Below, piece after piece: positions 18,755 to 28,343 of a stretch of 64,000 nt of DNA. The DNA lies in NCBI RefSeq assembly GCF_001500045.1, contig NZ_LQIX01000015.1, positions 26,044 to 90,043 on the forward strand. The letters are read 5' to 3'. A program made the translations under genes and the position numbers. This DNA comes from Mycobacterium sp. GA-1199. GTDB taxonomy: Bacteria > Actinomycetota > Actinomycetes > Mycobacteriales > Mycobacteriaceae. How positions within the stretch are numbered: the stretch's first letter is position 1; the number at the start of each line of letters is the position of its first letter. Below the pieces are notes generated by a model that searched no databases, had not been told where the DNA came from, and saw nothing but the letters and a program-made list of their open reading frames with translations.

Positions 18755-19573
18755 TCAGAAGGCCCAGCGATGATACTGCGCCATATACCGCAGCGACGGC
18801 ACCACCGACATCGCCTTACCCAGCGCCCGGTAGTACCACGCGACGTCGCGAAACGTCGGGGAGTCGAACGGTGACACCCACGCCAGCAACCGCACGCCGG
18901 GCACCGCCGTGGCGATGTCCTCCGGACCGTCGATCCCCCAGTGCAGCGTCGCCCCCGCGCGCCGCACCACCGCGTTCAGGAACTGCGACCGGATGCCGAG
19001 CTGGCTGAACGCGTCGAATTGCAGTTCACCGCAGGGGAACCCGTCGACAACTCGTCGCAGCAGTGCCACACCGTCGGATTCGGTCAGATACATGGTCAGG
19101 CCCTCGGCGATCATCAAAACGGGTCGATCCGAGGGAATCTCAGACAGCCACGACACGTCGGTGACCGAGGCGCCGATCACCCGATAGTGGTCGCGAGGCG
19201 GATAGAGCTGCGTGCGCAGATCGGCCACCTCCGGGTAGTCGATGTCGAACCAGTCGACCCCCGGCCCGGGATCGATCCGGACTGCCCGCGCGTCCAGCCC
19301 GCACCCGAGGTGCAACACGACCGCCCGCGAATGCACGGCCAGGAACTGGCGCGTCCACCTGTCGAAGTGCGCGCTACGGGTGGTCACCGACGCCGAAGTG
19401 GCCGGTGTGATCGACGTTTTCGACCAGTCGAAGTCGATGCGCCCGACGATGTCCCTGGCGAACCGATCCCCCAGAATCGGTTTCGGCAGGTCGGCGTCCA
19501 GCGCCTTGGCGTAGAACGTCGCGAGCATGGTCTGCGGCGCACCGGACAAATCGACGTGCAGCTTGTCGGGCAT
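18755..19573 (-). CDS. Class I SAM-dependent methyltransferase (LCMT/PPM-like)
   Basis: The 272-residue protein has the leucine-carboxyl-methyltransferase-like fold frequent in mycobacteria. VVLHLGCGLDARAVRIDP (about residues 84-101) is the SAM-binding motif I, and FDIDYPEV and MIAEGLTMYL follow. An AGGAGAG motif directly precedes the ATG at 19573. The gene lies 13 bases after the SDR gene, in a presumed operon headed by the NTF2-like gene and its KstR-type operator. The methyl acceptor is unknown. Confidence 0.85.
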   Translation of the reverse strand: MPDKLHVDLSGAPQTMLATFYAKALDADLPKPILGDRFARDIVGRIDFDWSKTSITPATSASVTTRSAHFDRWTRQFLAVHSRAVVLHLGCGLDARAVRIDPGPGVDWFDIDYPEVADLRTQLYPPRDHYRVIGASVTDVSWLSEIPSDRPVLMIAEGLTMYLTESDGVALLRRVVDGFPCGELQFDAFSQLGIRSQFLNAVVRRAGATLHWGIDGPEDIATAVPGVRLLAWVSPFDSPTFRDVAWYYRALGKAMSVVPSLRYMAQYHRWAF

Positions 19574-19586
19574 CTCTCCTCGCGAG

Positions 19587-20591
19587 CTAGCCGGCCCTGC
19601 TCGTGCGCCGCGCATCCCGCAGCCCCGCCCAGAACCTCGCCGCCTCACGGATCGACTCCTCGACAGGCCTTGGCCGCCAACCCAGTTCGCGCCGAGCTTT
19701 ACTGCAATCCACCGGCGCTTCCGCGCGCATCAGTCGCAGCGAGCCGAGCGAGAACTTCTCGTCCTTACCCGTCAGCCGCGCCTTGGCGGTGCCGAGGGCG
19801 GCCATCGCATATGAGACCGGCAGCGGGATCGACTTCGTCGGCGCAGGCATCCCGGCGGCTTCGGCCGCGATGCGCACCACCTCCGCGTTGCTGATCATCT
19901 TCTCCGAGATCAAATACCGCTCACCGACACGGCCGCGTTCGGCGGCCAGCAACATGGCACGCGCGGCGTCGTCGACACCGACGGCCTCAAGCTCGATTCC
20001 GCGCATCACGAAGGGCAGCTTGCCGAACGCCGCCCCCGCGATGATCGCGCCGTGCGGGGTGCGGCCCCAGTCGCCGCCGCCGTACGTCGTCGACACGCAC
20101 ATCGCCACCGCGGGCAGGCCGTGCTCGCGCGCATACCGCAGCACCAGCGTCTCGGCCTGCACCCGTGAGCGCACATACGGCGTCAGACCCTTGTCGACGA
20201 TCACGTCGTCCTCGGTAGCGACGTGCCCGCGCCTGCGACCGACCGTGACATAGCTGCTGGTGTAGACGAACCGCCGCAGGCGCATGTCCTTGGCGACCTC
20301 GAGCACGTTCCGGGTGCCCTCGACGTTCGTATAGAACAGCGGCGTCGGGTCTTTCAGCCAGCCGCGGGTGTCGACGACGCAGTAGTACACGTCGTCGACT
20401 CCGGTCATAGCCGCACGCAGCGTGTCGTTGTACCAGATGTCGCCGAGGAAACGCTCGACCGGAAGATCGTCGATGCCCTTGGTGTTCGCGTTGGGGCGCA
20501 CCATGACTCGGACGTCGTGGCCGTCGGCCACCAGCTGCCGGGTGACGTGGGAACCGAGGAAGCCGTTGGCGCCGATGACCAGCTTGCTCAC
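19587..20591 (-). CDS. NAD-dependent epimerase/dehydratase-like extended SDR (Rv0139-like)
   Basis: The 334-residue protein begins with a Rossmann motif (VIGANGFLGSHV), so the GTG at 20591 is well placed; it overlaps the upstream gene's TGA by four bases. It belongs to the extended SDR group that includes 3-beta-hydroxysteroid dehydrogenase and dihydroflavonol reductase-like enzymes. The catalytic segment reads YVRSR where the family normally has YxxSK, so the general-base lysine appears to be Arg. The middle position in a KstR-type unit suggests a lipid or steroid substrate, but that is inference. Confidence 0.82.
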   Translation of the reverse strand: MSKLVIGANGFLGSHVTRQLVADGHDVRVMVRPNANTKGIDDLPVERFLGDIWYNDTLRAAMTGVDDVYYCVVDTRGWLKDPTPLFYTNVEGTRNVLEVAKDMRLRRFVYTSSYVTVGRRRGHVATEDDVIVDKGLTPYVRSRVQAETLVLRYAREHGLPAVAMCVSTTYGGGDWGRTPHGAIIAGAAFGKLPFVMRGIELEAVGVDDAARAMLLAAERGRVGERYLISEKMISNAEVVRIAAEAAGMPAPTKSIPLPVSYAMAALGTAKARLTGKDEKFSLGSLRLMRAEAPVDCSKARRELGWRPRPVEESIREAARFWAGLRDARRTSRAG

Positions 20592-21094
20592 TTGTCTCCT
20601 CCGTACTGCTTCATCCACTCCTCGGCCTCGGGCGGCAGCGTGCCGAGTTCGGCTGCTTTGCGGCACCATTTCACCGCCGCCTTGACGAACCGCAGCGGGT
20701 TGTAGATGTCCTCCTGCCGACGCCACAGCCCGTCACCGGCGTAGGTGACGATCGAGATGTTGGTCGCGCTGACGACGGTGCCGTCGCCGGGGTCGCGCAT
20801 CGGGTTGTCGAGCTCGCAGATGATCCGGCCGGTCGCCTCGTCGATCACGGTCCACAGCGACGGGAACGACGTCATGTAGCTACCGGGAAACGACTCCATC
20901 GTCTTCCAGATCCAAGGGCGCACCTGTTCGCGGCCGCGCATGGTGCCTGCCGCGTGCTCGACGTAAACGACGTCGTCGGTGTACTGGTCGACCCAGGGAT
21001 CCCAGTCACGGGTCTGCGCGGCGCGGTCGACCGTCGCCTCGAACTGTTGGAACGCCGCGGCGAGTTCCTCGCGGCTGAAGGTGCTGCCCGTCAC
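20588..21094 (-). CDS. NTF2/SnoaL-like protein (Rv0138-like)
   Basis: The 168-residue protein has a SnoaL-type cone fold pattern: TRDWDPWVDQYTDDVVYVEHAAGTMRGRE, then WRRQEDIYNP. Such proteins can be isomerases, hydratases or ligand binders; the sequence does not say which. The GTG start at 21094 lies about 9 bases from a KstR-type palindrome and may be leaderless. It is the first gene of a probable three-gene unit with the SDR (4-base overlap) and a methyltransferase. Confidence 0.8.
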   Translation of the reverse strand: MTGSTFSREELAAAFQQFEATVDRAAQTRDWDPWVDQYTDDVVYVEHAAGTMRGREQVRPWIWKTMESFPGSYMTSFPSLWTVIDEATGRIICELDNPMRDPGDGTVVSATNISIVTYAGDGLWRRQEDIYNPLRFVKAAVKWCRKAAELGTLPPEAEEWMKQYGGDK

Positions 21095-21102
21095 ACCAGA
21101 AC

Positions 21103-21116
21103 TAGAACACGTTCTA
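21103..21116. promoter_or_regulatory. KstR-type operator upstream of the NTF2-SDR-methyltransferase unit
   Basis: TAGAACACGTTCTA is a perfect palindrome that fits the KstR consensus TnnAACnnGTTnnA exactly. It sits directly before the minus-strand GTG at 21094 and overlaps the stop codon of the next upstream gene. KstR is the TetR-family repressor of cholesterol and lipid degradation genes in mycobacteria. A second site with the same TAGAACACGTT core lies before the alcohol dehydrogenase at 40968. Confidence 0.65.
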
Positions 21117-21527
21117 CCCAGCTTGTCGAGGGAGCGCGGTGAGCACCTGGCGGCTACCCAGCGGATTCTGCAGCGGGACGTCCAAAATCCCCGCCACCGC
21201 GATCATGATGCAGGGCCGGTCCACGGCCTCGGGCAGTGTGCCGCCGAAGAGTTCGACGGTGACGGTCTCGGGCGTCTCCTGCACCCTCGCGGACACGCCG
21301 TAGCACTGTGGGGTGCCGGTGGTGAAGTGCACCCCGACGGCGCGGTCCCCGGCGACGCGGTTGAACGACTCGGCGCGCATCGGATGCGGGTCGACGATCG
21401 CGGGATTGTCTATGAACAGCAGGCCCGGATAGCCCGGCCGCTCAGGCAGCACCGCCGTCTGCGCCGACGCCGCCGGGGCCGCCCACACGGCCAGCACAGC
21501 GGCCATCGCAGCGAGGAGTGTGCGCAT
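21114..21527 (-). CDS. Secreted protein of unknown function
   Basis: The 137-residue product has a clear signal peptide ([22 protein letters not shown]) with cleavage expected after ASA, and a mature domain of about 115 residues with two cysteines that could pair. No family is recognised. The ATG at 21527 is used; a GTG one codon earlier is possible. Its stop codon lies inside the KstR-type palindrome of the next gene, so it is probably a separate transcript. Confidence 0.65.
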   Translation of the reverse strand: MRTLLAAMAAVLAVWAAPAASAQTAVLPERPGYPGLLFIDNPAIVDPHPMRAESFNRVAGDRAVGVHFTTGTPQCYGVSARVQETPETVTVELFGGTLPEAVDRPCIMIAVAGILDVPLQNPLGSRQVLTALPRQAG

Positions 21528-21586
21528 CACACAACCGTAATCGGCGGCAGGAACACGGCGGTCGGTTCGACGGTTATACAGGCACT

Positions 21587-22048
21587 ATGGCAAAGCAATA
21601 CCACAAGAATCCGGCCGCGGTGAACGCCTTGTCGCCGGAGCAGTACCAGGTCACGCAGCGCAACGGCACCGAGCGGCCGTTCACCGGCGAGTACTGGGAC
21701 AACCACGAGCCGGGCATCTACGTCGACGTGGTCTCAGGCGAGCCGCTGTTCGCATCGGTGGACAAGTTCGACAGCGGAACGGGGTGGCCCAGCTTCACCC
21801 GTCCGATCGAAACGACCAACGTCGTCGAGAAGCGCGACTTCTCCCACCTGATGATCCGCACCGAAGTGCGCTCGGCGCACGGCGACAGCCACCTCGGCCA
21901 CGTCTTCACCGACGGCCCCCGCTCCGAGGGTGGGTTGCGCTACTGCATCAACTCCGCTTCGCTGAGGTTCATCCACCTCGACGACCTCGAGGCCGAGGGG
22001 TATGGCGATTACAAGAAGCTGTTCGTGAATGAGGAGGCGCAGGCATGA
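21587..22048 (+). CDS. msrB: Methionine sulfoxide reductase B
   Basis: The 153-residue protein reduces methionine-R-sulfoxide in proteins. Family motifs are [33 protein letters not shown] and the catalytic cysteine in [11 protein letters not shown] (near residue 120). The two CxxC pairs that bind zinc in the other MsrB class are absent (DVVSGE and SAHGDS occupy those places), so this is a zinc-free MsrB. It overlaps msrA by ATGA, so both stereoisomers of Met sulfoxide would be handled by one operon. Confidence 0.93.
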   Translation: MAKQYHKNPAAVNALSPEQYQVTQRNGTERPFTGEYWDNHEPGIYVDVVSGEPLFASVDKFDSGTGWPSFTRPIETTNVVEKRDFSHLMIRTEVRSAHGDSHLGHVFTDGPRSEGGLRYCINSASLRFIHLDDLEAEGYGDYKKLFVNEEAQA

Positions 22049-22560
22049 GTGAAAAGAAAACGGCGATCCTGGCGGGCGGTTGCTTCTGGGGAATGCAGGA
22101 TCTGATCCGTAAGCAACCGGGGGTGGTGTCGACGCGCGTCGGCTACACCGGCGGCGAGAACGCCAACCCCACCTACCGCAACCACCCCGGCCATGCCGAG
22201 GCGATCGAGATCGTCTACGACCCCGCGCAGACCGACTACCGCGCGTTGTTGGAGTTCTTCTTCCAGATTCACGACCCGACCACGAAGAACCGCCAGGGCA
22301 ACGACGTCGGCACCAGCTACCGGTCGGCGATCTTCTACCTCGACGACGAACAGAAGGGCGTCGCACTGGACACCATCGCCGACGTCGACGCGTCGGGGCT
22401 GTGGCCGGGCAAGGTCGTCACCGAGGTGACCCCGGCATCCGACTTCTGGGAGGCCGAACCCGAGCACCAGGATTACCTGGAGCGCTACCCGAGCGGTTAC
22501 ACCTGTCATTTCCCGCGCCCGGGCTGGAAACTGCCCAAGCGCGAAACCGCCAACCGGTAG
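22045..22560 (+). CDS. msrA: Methionine sulfoxide reductase A
   Basis: The 171-residue enzyme reduces methionine-S-sulfoxide. The GCFWG motif contains the catalytic Cys13, and GYTGG and [11 protein letters not shown] are conserved MsrA segments. The ATG overlaps the msrB stop. It is followed tail-to-tail by the P450 pair, the same neighbourhood as msrA/cyp138 (Rv0137c/Rv0136) in M. tuberculosis. Confidence 0.95.
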   Translation: MSEKKTAILAGGCFWGMQDLIRKQPGVVSTRVGYTGGENANPTYRNHPGHAEAIEIVYDPAQTDYRALLEFFFQIHDPTTKNRQGNDVGTSYRSAIFYLDDEQKGVALDTIADVDASGLWPGKVVTEVTPASDFWEAEPEHQDYLERYPSGYTCHFPRPGWKLPKRETANR

Positions 22561-22564
22561 CGCG

Positions 22565-23896
22565 CTAGGTGCGGTGGCGCACCACGACGCGGCCGCCGTC
22601 CTTCGGGGTGAACGCGATGCCGCGGAAGTGCACCTTTTCGTCGGGTGCGTCATCGGTCTCGATCACGAAGTGGCGCAACACCGTTCGCAGAACGACGTCC
22701 ATCTCGACATTGGCGAACGCGGCGCCGATGCATCGGCGGGTCCCGCCGCCGAACGGCACCCACGCCGTCGGCGGGCGCTTGCCCAGGAACCGGTCCGGGT
22801 CGAAACGTTCGGGGTCCGGGAACACGTCCGGATTGGCGTGCATGTTCGCCAGCGCGACCATCACGGTGTAACCGTGCGGGATGCGCCACTCGCCGGCGTC
22901 GAAATACGGTGCCAGGACGTGGCGTCCGGAGAAGTCGATCACGGTCCGGTTGCGCTGCAACTCGTTGATGAAGGCCTGGCGGTACTCGTTGCCGCCGGCG
23001 TCGTTCTCCTCGACCAGCTTGGCAAGCACCGCGGGGTGGCGGCGCAAGCGCTCGAACGCCCAACCGAGCGTCGACGCCGTCGTCTCGTGGCCGGCGCCGA
23101 GGAGGGTGAGCAGCTCGTCGGAGATGTCCTGGTGCGACATCGGGGTGCCGTCCTCGTAGGTGCTGCCCAGTAGCAGCGCCAGGATGTCGGTGCGCTCCTC
23201 GCGGGCGGGATCCTTTTCGGCCTTCTCGATCAGCGCGAAGACGGTGCGGTCGAAGTTGCGCCGGAACGTCTCCAGGCGGCCCCAGGGGCTGAACGGGCCC
23301 GTCTTGAACGGCGGTTCGGGCAACGTCGCCATGCGCGAACCGAGCTTGGCCCAGGGCGGGATGATCTCGCGCAGATAGTCGAGTTCGGCCCCGTCGGCGC
23401 CGAACACGGTGCGCAGGATGACATTCAGCGTGACCCGGTTCATCGGTTCGAGCGTCGCGAACTCGACGCCCTCGGGCCAGGTCGCGGTCTCGCGAAGCGT
23501 CTCCTCCTCGATGATCTTCTCGTAGTTCTTGATGCTCTGGCCGTGGAACGGCGGTGCGAGCAGCTTGCGACGCTTGCGGTGCTCGACACCGTCGAGCGCG
23601 AACACCGAACCGGGGCCGAATATCCGGGACAGGTTCGGCTGCACGTTGATCAGGTCGTCGGTGCTCGCCAGATATACCGTCCGGATCAGCGCGGGATCGG
23701 CGATCACCACGCTGCGGCCGAAGAACGGCACGTTGATCGCGAACACCGGACCGTATCGCTTGAGCGCCTTTCCGAGGAACCAGCGGCGGAATCCCGCCAT
23801 CAGCACCATCTGAACGGGTTTGGGCAGCGGTACCGCCGGCGGCAACTTGCCGGGCGTGACCGGGGCGTGCTGATCGGTGGCGGTCGCGTTCGTCAT
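22565..23896 (-). CDS. Cytochrome P450, CYP138-like, second tandem copy
   Basis: The 443-residue P450 has the I-helix motif AGHETT, the K-helix ELQR (ExxR) and the heme-binding FGGGTRRCIGA with the proximal Cys near residue 387. It is about as long as CYP138 and aligns along its whole length with the copy immediately upstream, but the two are clearly diverged. Its ATG overlaps the stop of that copy (ATGA), so they are cotranscribed. The frame continues far upstream, but that part is a shadow of the neighbour. Substrate unknown; a redox partner is not encoded nearby. Confidence 0.92.
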   Translation of the reverse strand: MTNATATDQHAPVTPGKLPPAVPLPKPVQMVLMAGFRRWFLGKALKRYGPVFAINVPFFGRSVVIADPALIRTVYLASTDDLINVQPNLSRIFGPGSVFALDGVEHRKRRKLLAPPFHGQSIKNYEKIIEEETLRETATWPEGVEFATLEPMNRVTLNVILRTVFGADGAELDYLREIIPPWAKLGSRMATLPEPPFKTGPFSPWGRLETFRRNFDRTVFALIEKAEKDPAREERTDILALLLGSTYEDGTPMSHQDISDELLTLLGAGHETTASTLGWAFERLRRHPAVLAKLVEENDAGGNEYRQAFINELQRNRTVIDFSGRHVLAPYFDAGEWRIPHGYTVMVALANMHANPDVFPDPERFDPDRFLGKRPPTAWVPFGGGTRRCIGAAFANVEMDVVLRTVLRHFVIETDDAPDEKVHFRGIAFTPKDGGRVVVRHRT

Positions 23897-25272
23897 CGGT
23901 TCCTCGGCTCCTCCTGCGCGAGCGGTGTCTTGCGGCGGTGCACCACGATGCGGCCGCCGTCCTTCGGGGTGTAGGCCACGCCGCGCGAATGCGTCTTCTC
24001 CGCGGGCGCTGCGGTGGTGTCGATCACGAACTGGCGCAATACCGTTCGCAGTACCATATCCATCTCGACGTTGGCGAACACGGCGCCGACACACCTGCGG
24101 GTGCCGCCGCCGAATGGGATGAAGGCGAAGGTGGACGGCCGCTCGTCGAGGAAGCGCTGCGGGTCGAAGCGCTCGGGGTCGGGAAACTCGGCCGCCCTGT
24201 CGTGCATCAGCGAGATGCTTGCCAGCATCGTATAGCCCTGCGGCACAACCCATTCACCCAACTCGAAGGTTGGTGAGTAGACGTGCCTGCCCGCGAAGTC
24301 GATCACGGTGCGTGACCGCTGCACCTCGGCGAGGACGGCCTGGCGGTAGTCGTTGTCGTCGGTCTGCGCCTCGGACACCAGCCTGTCCAGGACGTCGGGG
24401 TGGCGGGTGATCCGCTCGAACGCCCATGCCAGGGTCGAGGCGGTGGTCTCGTGTCCGGCGGCCAGGAGGGTCAGCAGTTCGTCGCCGATGTCCTTGCGCG
24501 ACATCGCGGTACCGTCCTCGTAGGTGCTGCCGAGCAACAGGGCGAGAACGTCTGTCCGCTCGTGGAAGCCGGGGTCGGCCGTCACGCGGTCGATCAACTT
24601 GTCGATGGCCCGGTCGTACTGTTTGCGGTACTCGGCAAGTCGCCCCCACGGGCTGAACCGACCGTACGTGCGTGACGGCGCGGGCAACGACGCCAGCCGC
24701 GAGCCGAGCGTCACCCAGGGCGGAATGATGCGCCGCAGATCGTCCAGTTGCTCTCCATCGGCGCCGAACACCGCGCGCAGGATCGCGTTGAGGGTGATCC
24801 GCATCATCGGTTCCAGAGTCGGAAACGCTTGGCCCTCAGGCCAGTTCGCCGATTCGCGCAGCGTCTCCTCTTCGAAGATCGCCTCGTAGTTCTTGACGCT
24901 CTTGCCGTGGAAGGGCGGTGTCAGCAGTCGCCGTCGGCGCCGGTGTTCGGATCCGTCGAGCGCGAACACCGAACCGGGGCCGAGCACCCGCGACAGGTTG
25001 GGCTGGATGTTGCCGACGTCGTCGGTGTTGGCCATGAACATCTGCTTGGCCAGTTGCGGGTCGCCGACGACGACCGTGCGCCCGAAGACCGGAACGTTCA
25101 TCGTGAAAACCGGGCCGTAGCGGCGGGCGAACTGGGCGACGGTCCAGCGCCGGGACACCGCGAAGGCCAGGCCCAGCAGCGGCTTGGGGATCGGCGCCTT
25201 CGGCGGCAGGTTGACCGCGGCAGGCGACGCCGCGGCGCGGACAGGCTTATCGACGACCACAGCTTCGCTCAT
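23893..25272 (-). CDS. cyp138: Cytochrome P450, CYP138 type, promoter-proximal copy
   Basis: The 459-residue P450 has LLAAGHETTASTLAWAFER (I-helix), EVQR (ExxR) and FGGGTRRCVGA with the heme Cys near residue 395. Segments such as NIQPNLSRVLGPGSVFALDG and PPFHGKSVKNYE are typical of CYP138. It is divergent from a TetR gene (25373), as cyp138 and Rv0135c are in M. tuberculosis, and the 100-base gap holds two inverted repeats. It is the first gene of a two-P450 unit. The natural substrate is not known. Confidence 0.92.
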   Translation of the reverse strand: MSEAVVVDKPVRAAASPAAVNLPPKAPIPKPLLGLAFAVSRRWTVAQFARRYGPVFTMNVPVFGRTVVVGDPQLAKQMFMANTDDVGNIQPNLSRVLGPGSVFALDGSEHRRRRRLLTPPFHGKSVKNYEAIFEEETLRESANWPEGQAFPTLEPMMRITLNAILRAVFGADGEQLDDLRRIIPPWVTLGSRLASLPAPSRTYGRFSPWGRLAEYRKQYDRAIDKLIDRVTADPGFHERTDVLALLLGSTYEDGTAMSRKDIGDELLTLLAAGHETTASTLAWAFERITRHPDVLDRLVSEAQTDDNDYRQAVLAEVQRSRTVIDFAGRHVYSPTFELGEWVVPQGYTMLASISLMHDRAAEFPDPERFDPQRFLDERPSTFAFIPFGGGTRRCVGAVFANVEMDMVLRTVLRQFVIDTTAAPAEKTHSRGVAYTPKDGGRIVVHRRKTPLAQEEPRNR

Positions 25273-25292
25273 GACGCTCCCAGCCAGTTCCC

Positions 25293-25342
25293 CGGTACTA
25301 CGATGTACCGCAGGTTCGTGTAGTACGGTACCGCTTGGTACC
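25293..25342. promoter_or_regulatory. Two inverted repeats between cyp138 and its TetR gene
   Basis: CGGTAC-TACGAT-GTACCG (25293-25310) is a perfect 6-6-6 repeat. A second element at 25327-25342 is GGTACC-GCTT-GGTACC. Both share GGTAC/GTACC arms and together fill the divergent promoter region. They are the natural candidates for the operator of the adjacent TetR repressor. Confidence 0.5.
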
Positions 25343-25372
25343 AGCAGACGCAAGGCTGTCGAGGAGGGCGGT

Positions 25373-25978
25373 ATGACCACTGCGCTGGACAACGGCGCGC
25401 ATACCGCGGCCGACGGCGCGTTCCGCGACCGCCTGCTCGACGGCATGGCCGCCTCGATCACGCAGCGCGGCTATCGCGACACCACTGTCGCCGACATCGT
25501 GCGGCAGGCGAAAACCTCGAAGCGCACCTTCTACGAACAGTTCGCGAGCAAAGAGGAATGCCTGATCGAACTGCTGCGGCGCAACAACGAGACAATGATC
25601 GCCGGCGTCCGCGCAGCGGCGGACCCCGACGCCGACTGGCGGGCCCAGATCCGCTCGGCGGTGACCGCTTACGTCGACCACATCGCGGCGCGACCGGCCA
25701 TCACGTTGGCGTGGATCCGCGAGGCGCCCGCACTGGGCGCCGTCGCGCATCCGCTGCATCGGGAGGCCATGGAGCATTTCACCGACATGCTGGTCGACAT
25801 CAGCAGCACCCCCGGCTTCCATCGCGCCCAGCTGACTCCGATTTCGCGTCCCCTGGCGCTCATCATCCTGGGCGGCCTGCGGGAGCTGACCGCGCTCTTC
25901 GTCGAGGACGGCCACGATCTGCGCGGCATCATCGAGCCGGCCATCACCGCGGCGGTGGCGATCCTCGGTTCGCGCTGA
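25373..25978 (+). CDS. TetR-family regulator of the P450 pair (Rv0135c-like)
   Basis: The 201-residue protein has an N-terminal TetR helix-turn-helix (TVADIVRQAKTSKRTFYEQF, about residues 38-57) and a helical ligand-binding C-terminus. GAGGAGG precedes the ATG at 25373; similarity does not extend upstream. The divergent arrangement with cyp138 and the GGTAC repeats between them suggest autoregulation and repression of the P450s. The effector is unknown. Confidence 0.88.
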   Translation: MTTALDNGAHTAADGAFRDRLLDGMAASITQRGYRDTTVADIVRQAKTSKRTFYEQFASKEECLIELLRRNNETMIAGVRAAADPDADWRAQIRSAVTAYVDHIAARPAITLAWIREAPALGAVAHPLHREAMEHFTDMLVDISSTPGFHRAQLTPISRPLALIILGGLRELTALFVEDGHDLRGIIEPAITAAVAILGSR

Positions 25979-25981
25979 GGG

Positions 25982-27263
<1,282 letters not shown>

Positions 27264-28343
27264 CTAGCGGTCGCTGGTCGCGCACTCGCAGTCGTACTCG
27301 CCTTCAAGACCGCGCGGAAGGTCCGTCCCGCGGAAGATCCCGCTGGCGGCCGACGTCGACGACAGCGCGTCGGCGGCCAGAATCATCGCCGCACCGGTCC
27401 ACGTCGTGCGTTCCTCCGGCCAGCGCTTGCCATCGGCGAACACCAGACCCGTCCAGTAGGAACCGTCGTCCTCGCGCAGATGGTGCATCGCGGCGAACTG
27501 CTCTCTGGCGCGTACCGGATCGCCCATCGCATCCAACGCCAATACCAGCTCACAGGTTTCGGCGCCGGTCACCCACGGCCGGTCGTCGACGCACCGGATA
27601 CCCAGTCCGGGGACGACGAAGTCGTGCCACCGCTCGTCGATCCGCTCTCTGGCTGCGGCACCGCGCACCGCACCGGTGAGCACCGGGTAGTACCACTCCA
27701 TCGACCAGCGGTCCTTGACCGTGAACGCCTCGGGATGGTGGGCGATCGCATGGCCGAGCCGACCGACCGCGACCTCCCATTCCGGCTGCGGGTCGTCGAA
27801 GTAATCCGCGAGCGCGAGCGCACACCGGATGCTGTGATAGATGCTGGCGCACCCCGTCAGCAGAGCCTCGGATTCGATGGCCGAAGGGCTTCTCGCCCAG
27901 GCGATCTCACCGCCACTGAGCTGCATGCCGAGTACGAAGTCGATCGCCTTGGTGACCACCGGCCACATCGTCTCCGCGAACCGCCGGTCACCGGTGACCA
28001 GCACGTGGTGCCAGACGCCGGTGGCGATGTAGGCGCAGAAGTTGCTGTCGCTGTTGGCGTCTTCGATCACGCCGTTGCGCAACTGGATTGGCCACGATCC
28101 GTCGGGGCGCTGGTGGGTGCGCGACCACTCGAACGCCGCGCGGGCGGGTTCCAGCAATCCGGCGACGGTCAGCGCCATCGCGTTCTCGATGTGATCCCAC
28201 GGATCGGTGTGGCCACCGTCGAACCACGGCAGCGCACCCGAGGACTCCTGGGTGGCGGCAATCGATTTCGCGGTCTGGCGGCACTGTTCGGGTGTCAGCA
28301 CCCCGGGGACACCCGGGACGCCTTCGAGCTTAGGCGTCAGCAC
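27264..28343 (-). CDS. Alpha/alpha-toroid protein (annotated prenyltransferase-like), function unknown
   Basis: The 359-residue protein is built of helical hairpins of the kind found in (alpha/alpha)6 toroids: ALPWFDGGHTDPWDHIENAMAL, RPDGSWPI, ETMWPVVTKAIDFVLGMQ and DDGSYWTGLVFADG. Such proteins are often labelled prenyltransferase, but the pattern is equally like six-hairpin glycosidases. The DxDD motif of squalene cyclases is not seen. It overlaps the methyltransferase gene upstream by 14 bases, so it is in the same operon as the GT4 gene. A glycan- or isoprenoid-related function is only a guess. Confidence 0.65.
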   Translation of the reverse strand: MLTPKLEGVPGVPGVLTPEQCRQTAKSIAATQESSGALPWFDGGHTDPWDHIENAMALTVAGLLEPARAAFEWSRTHQRPDGSWPIQLRNGVIEDANSDSNFCAYIATGVWHHVLVTGDRRFAETMWPVVTKAIDFVLGMQLSGGEIAWARSPSAIESEALLTGCASIYHSIRCALALADYFDDPQPEWEVAVGRLGHAIAHHPEAFTVKDRWSMEWYYPVLTGAVRGAAARERIDERWHDFVVPGLGIRCVDDRPWVTGAETCELVLALDAMGDPVRAREQFAAMHHLREDDGSYWTGLVFADGKRWPEERTTWTGAAMILAADALSSTSAASGIFRGTDLPRGLEGEYDCECATSDR

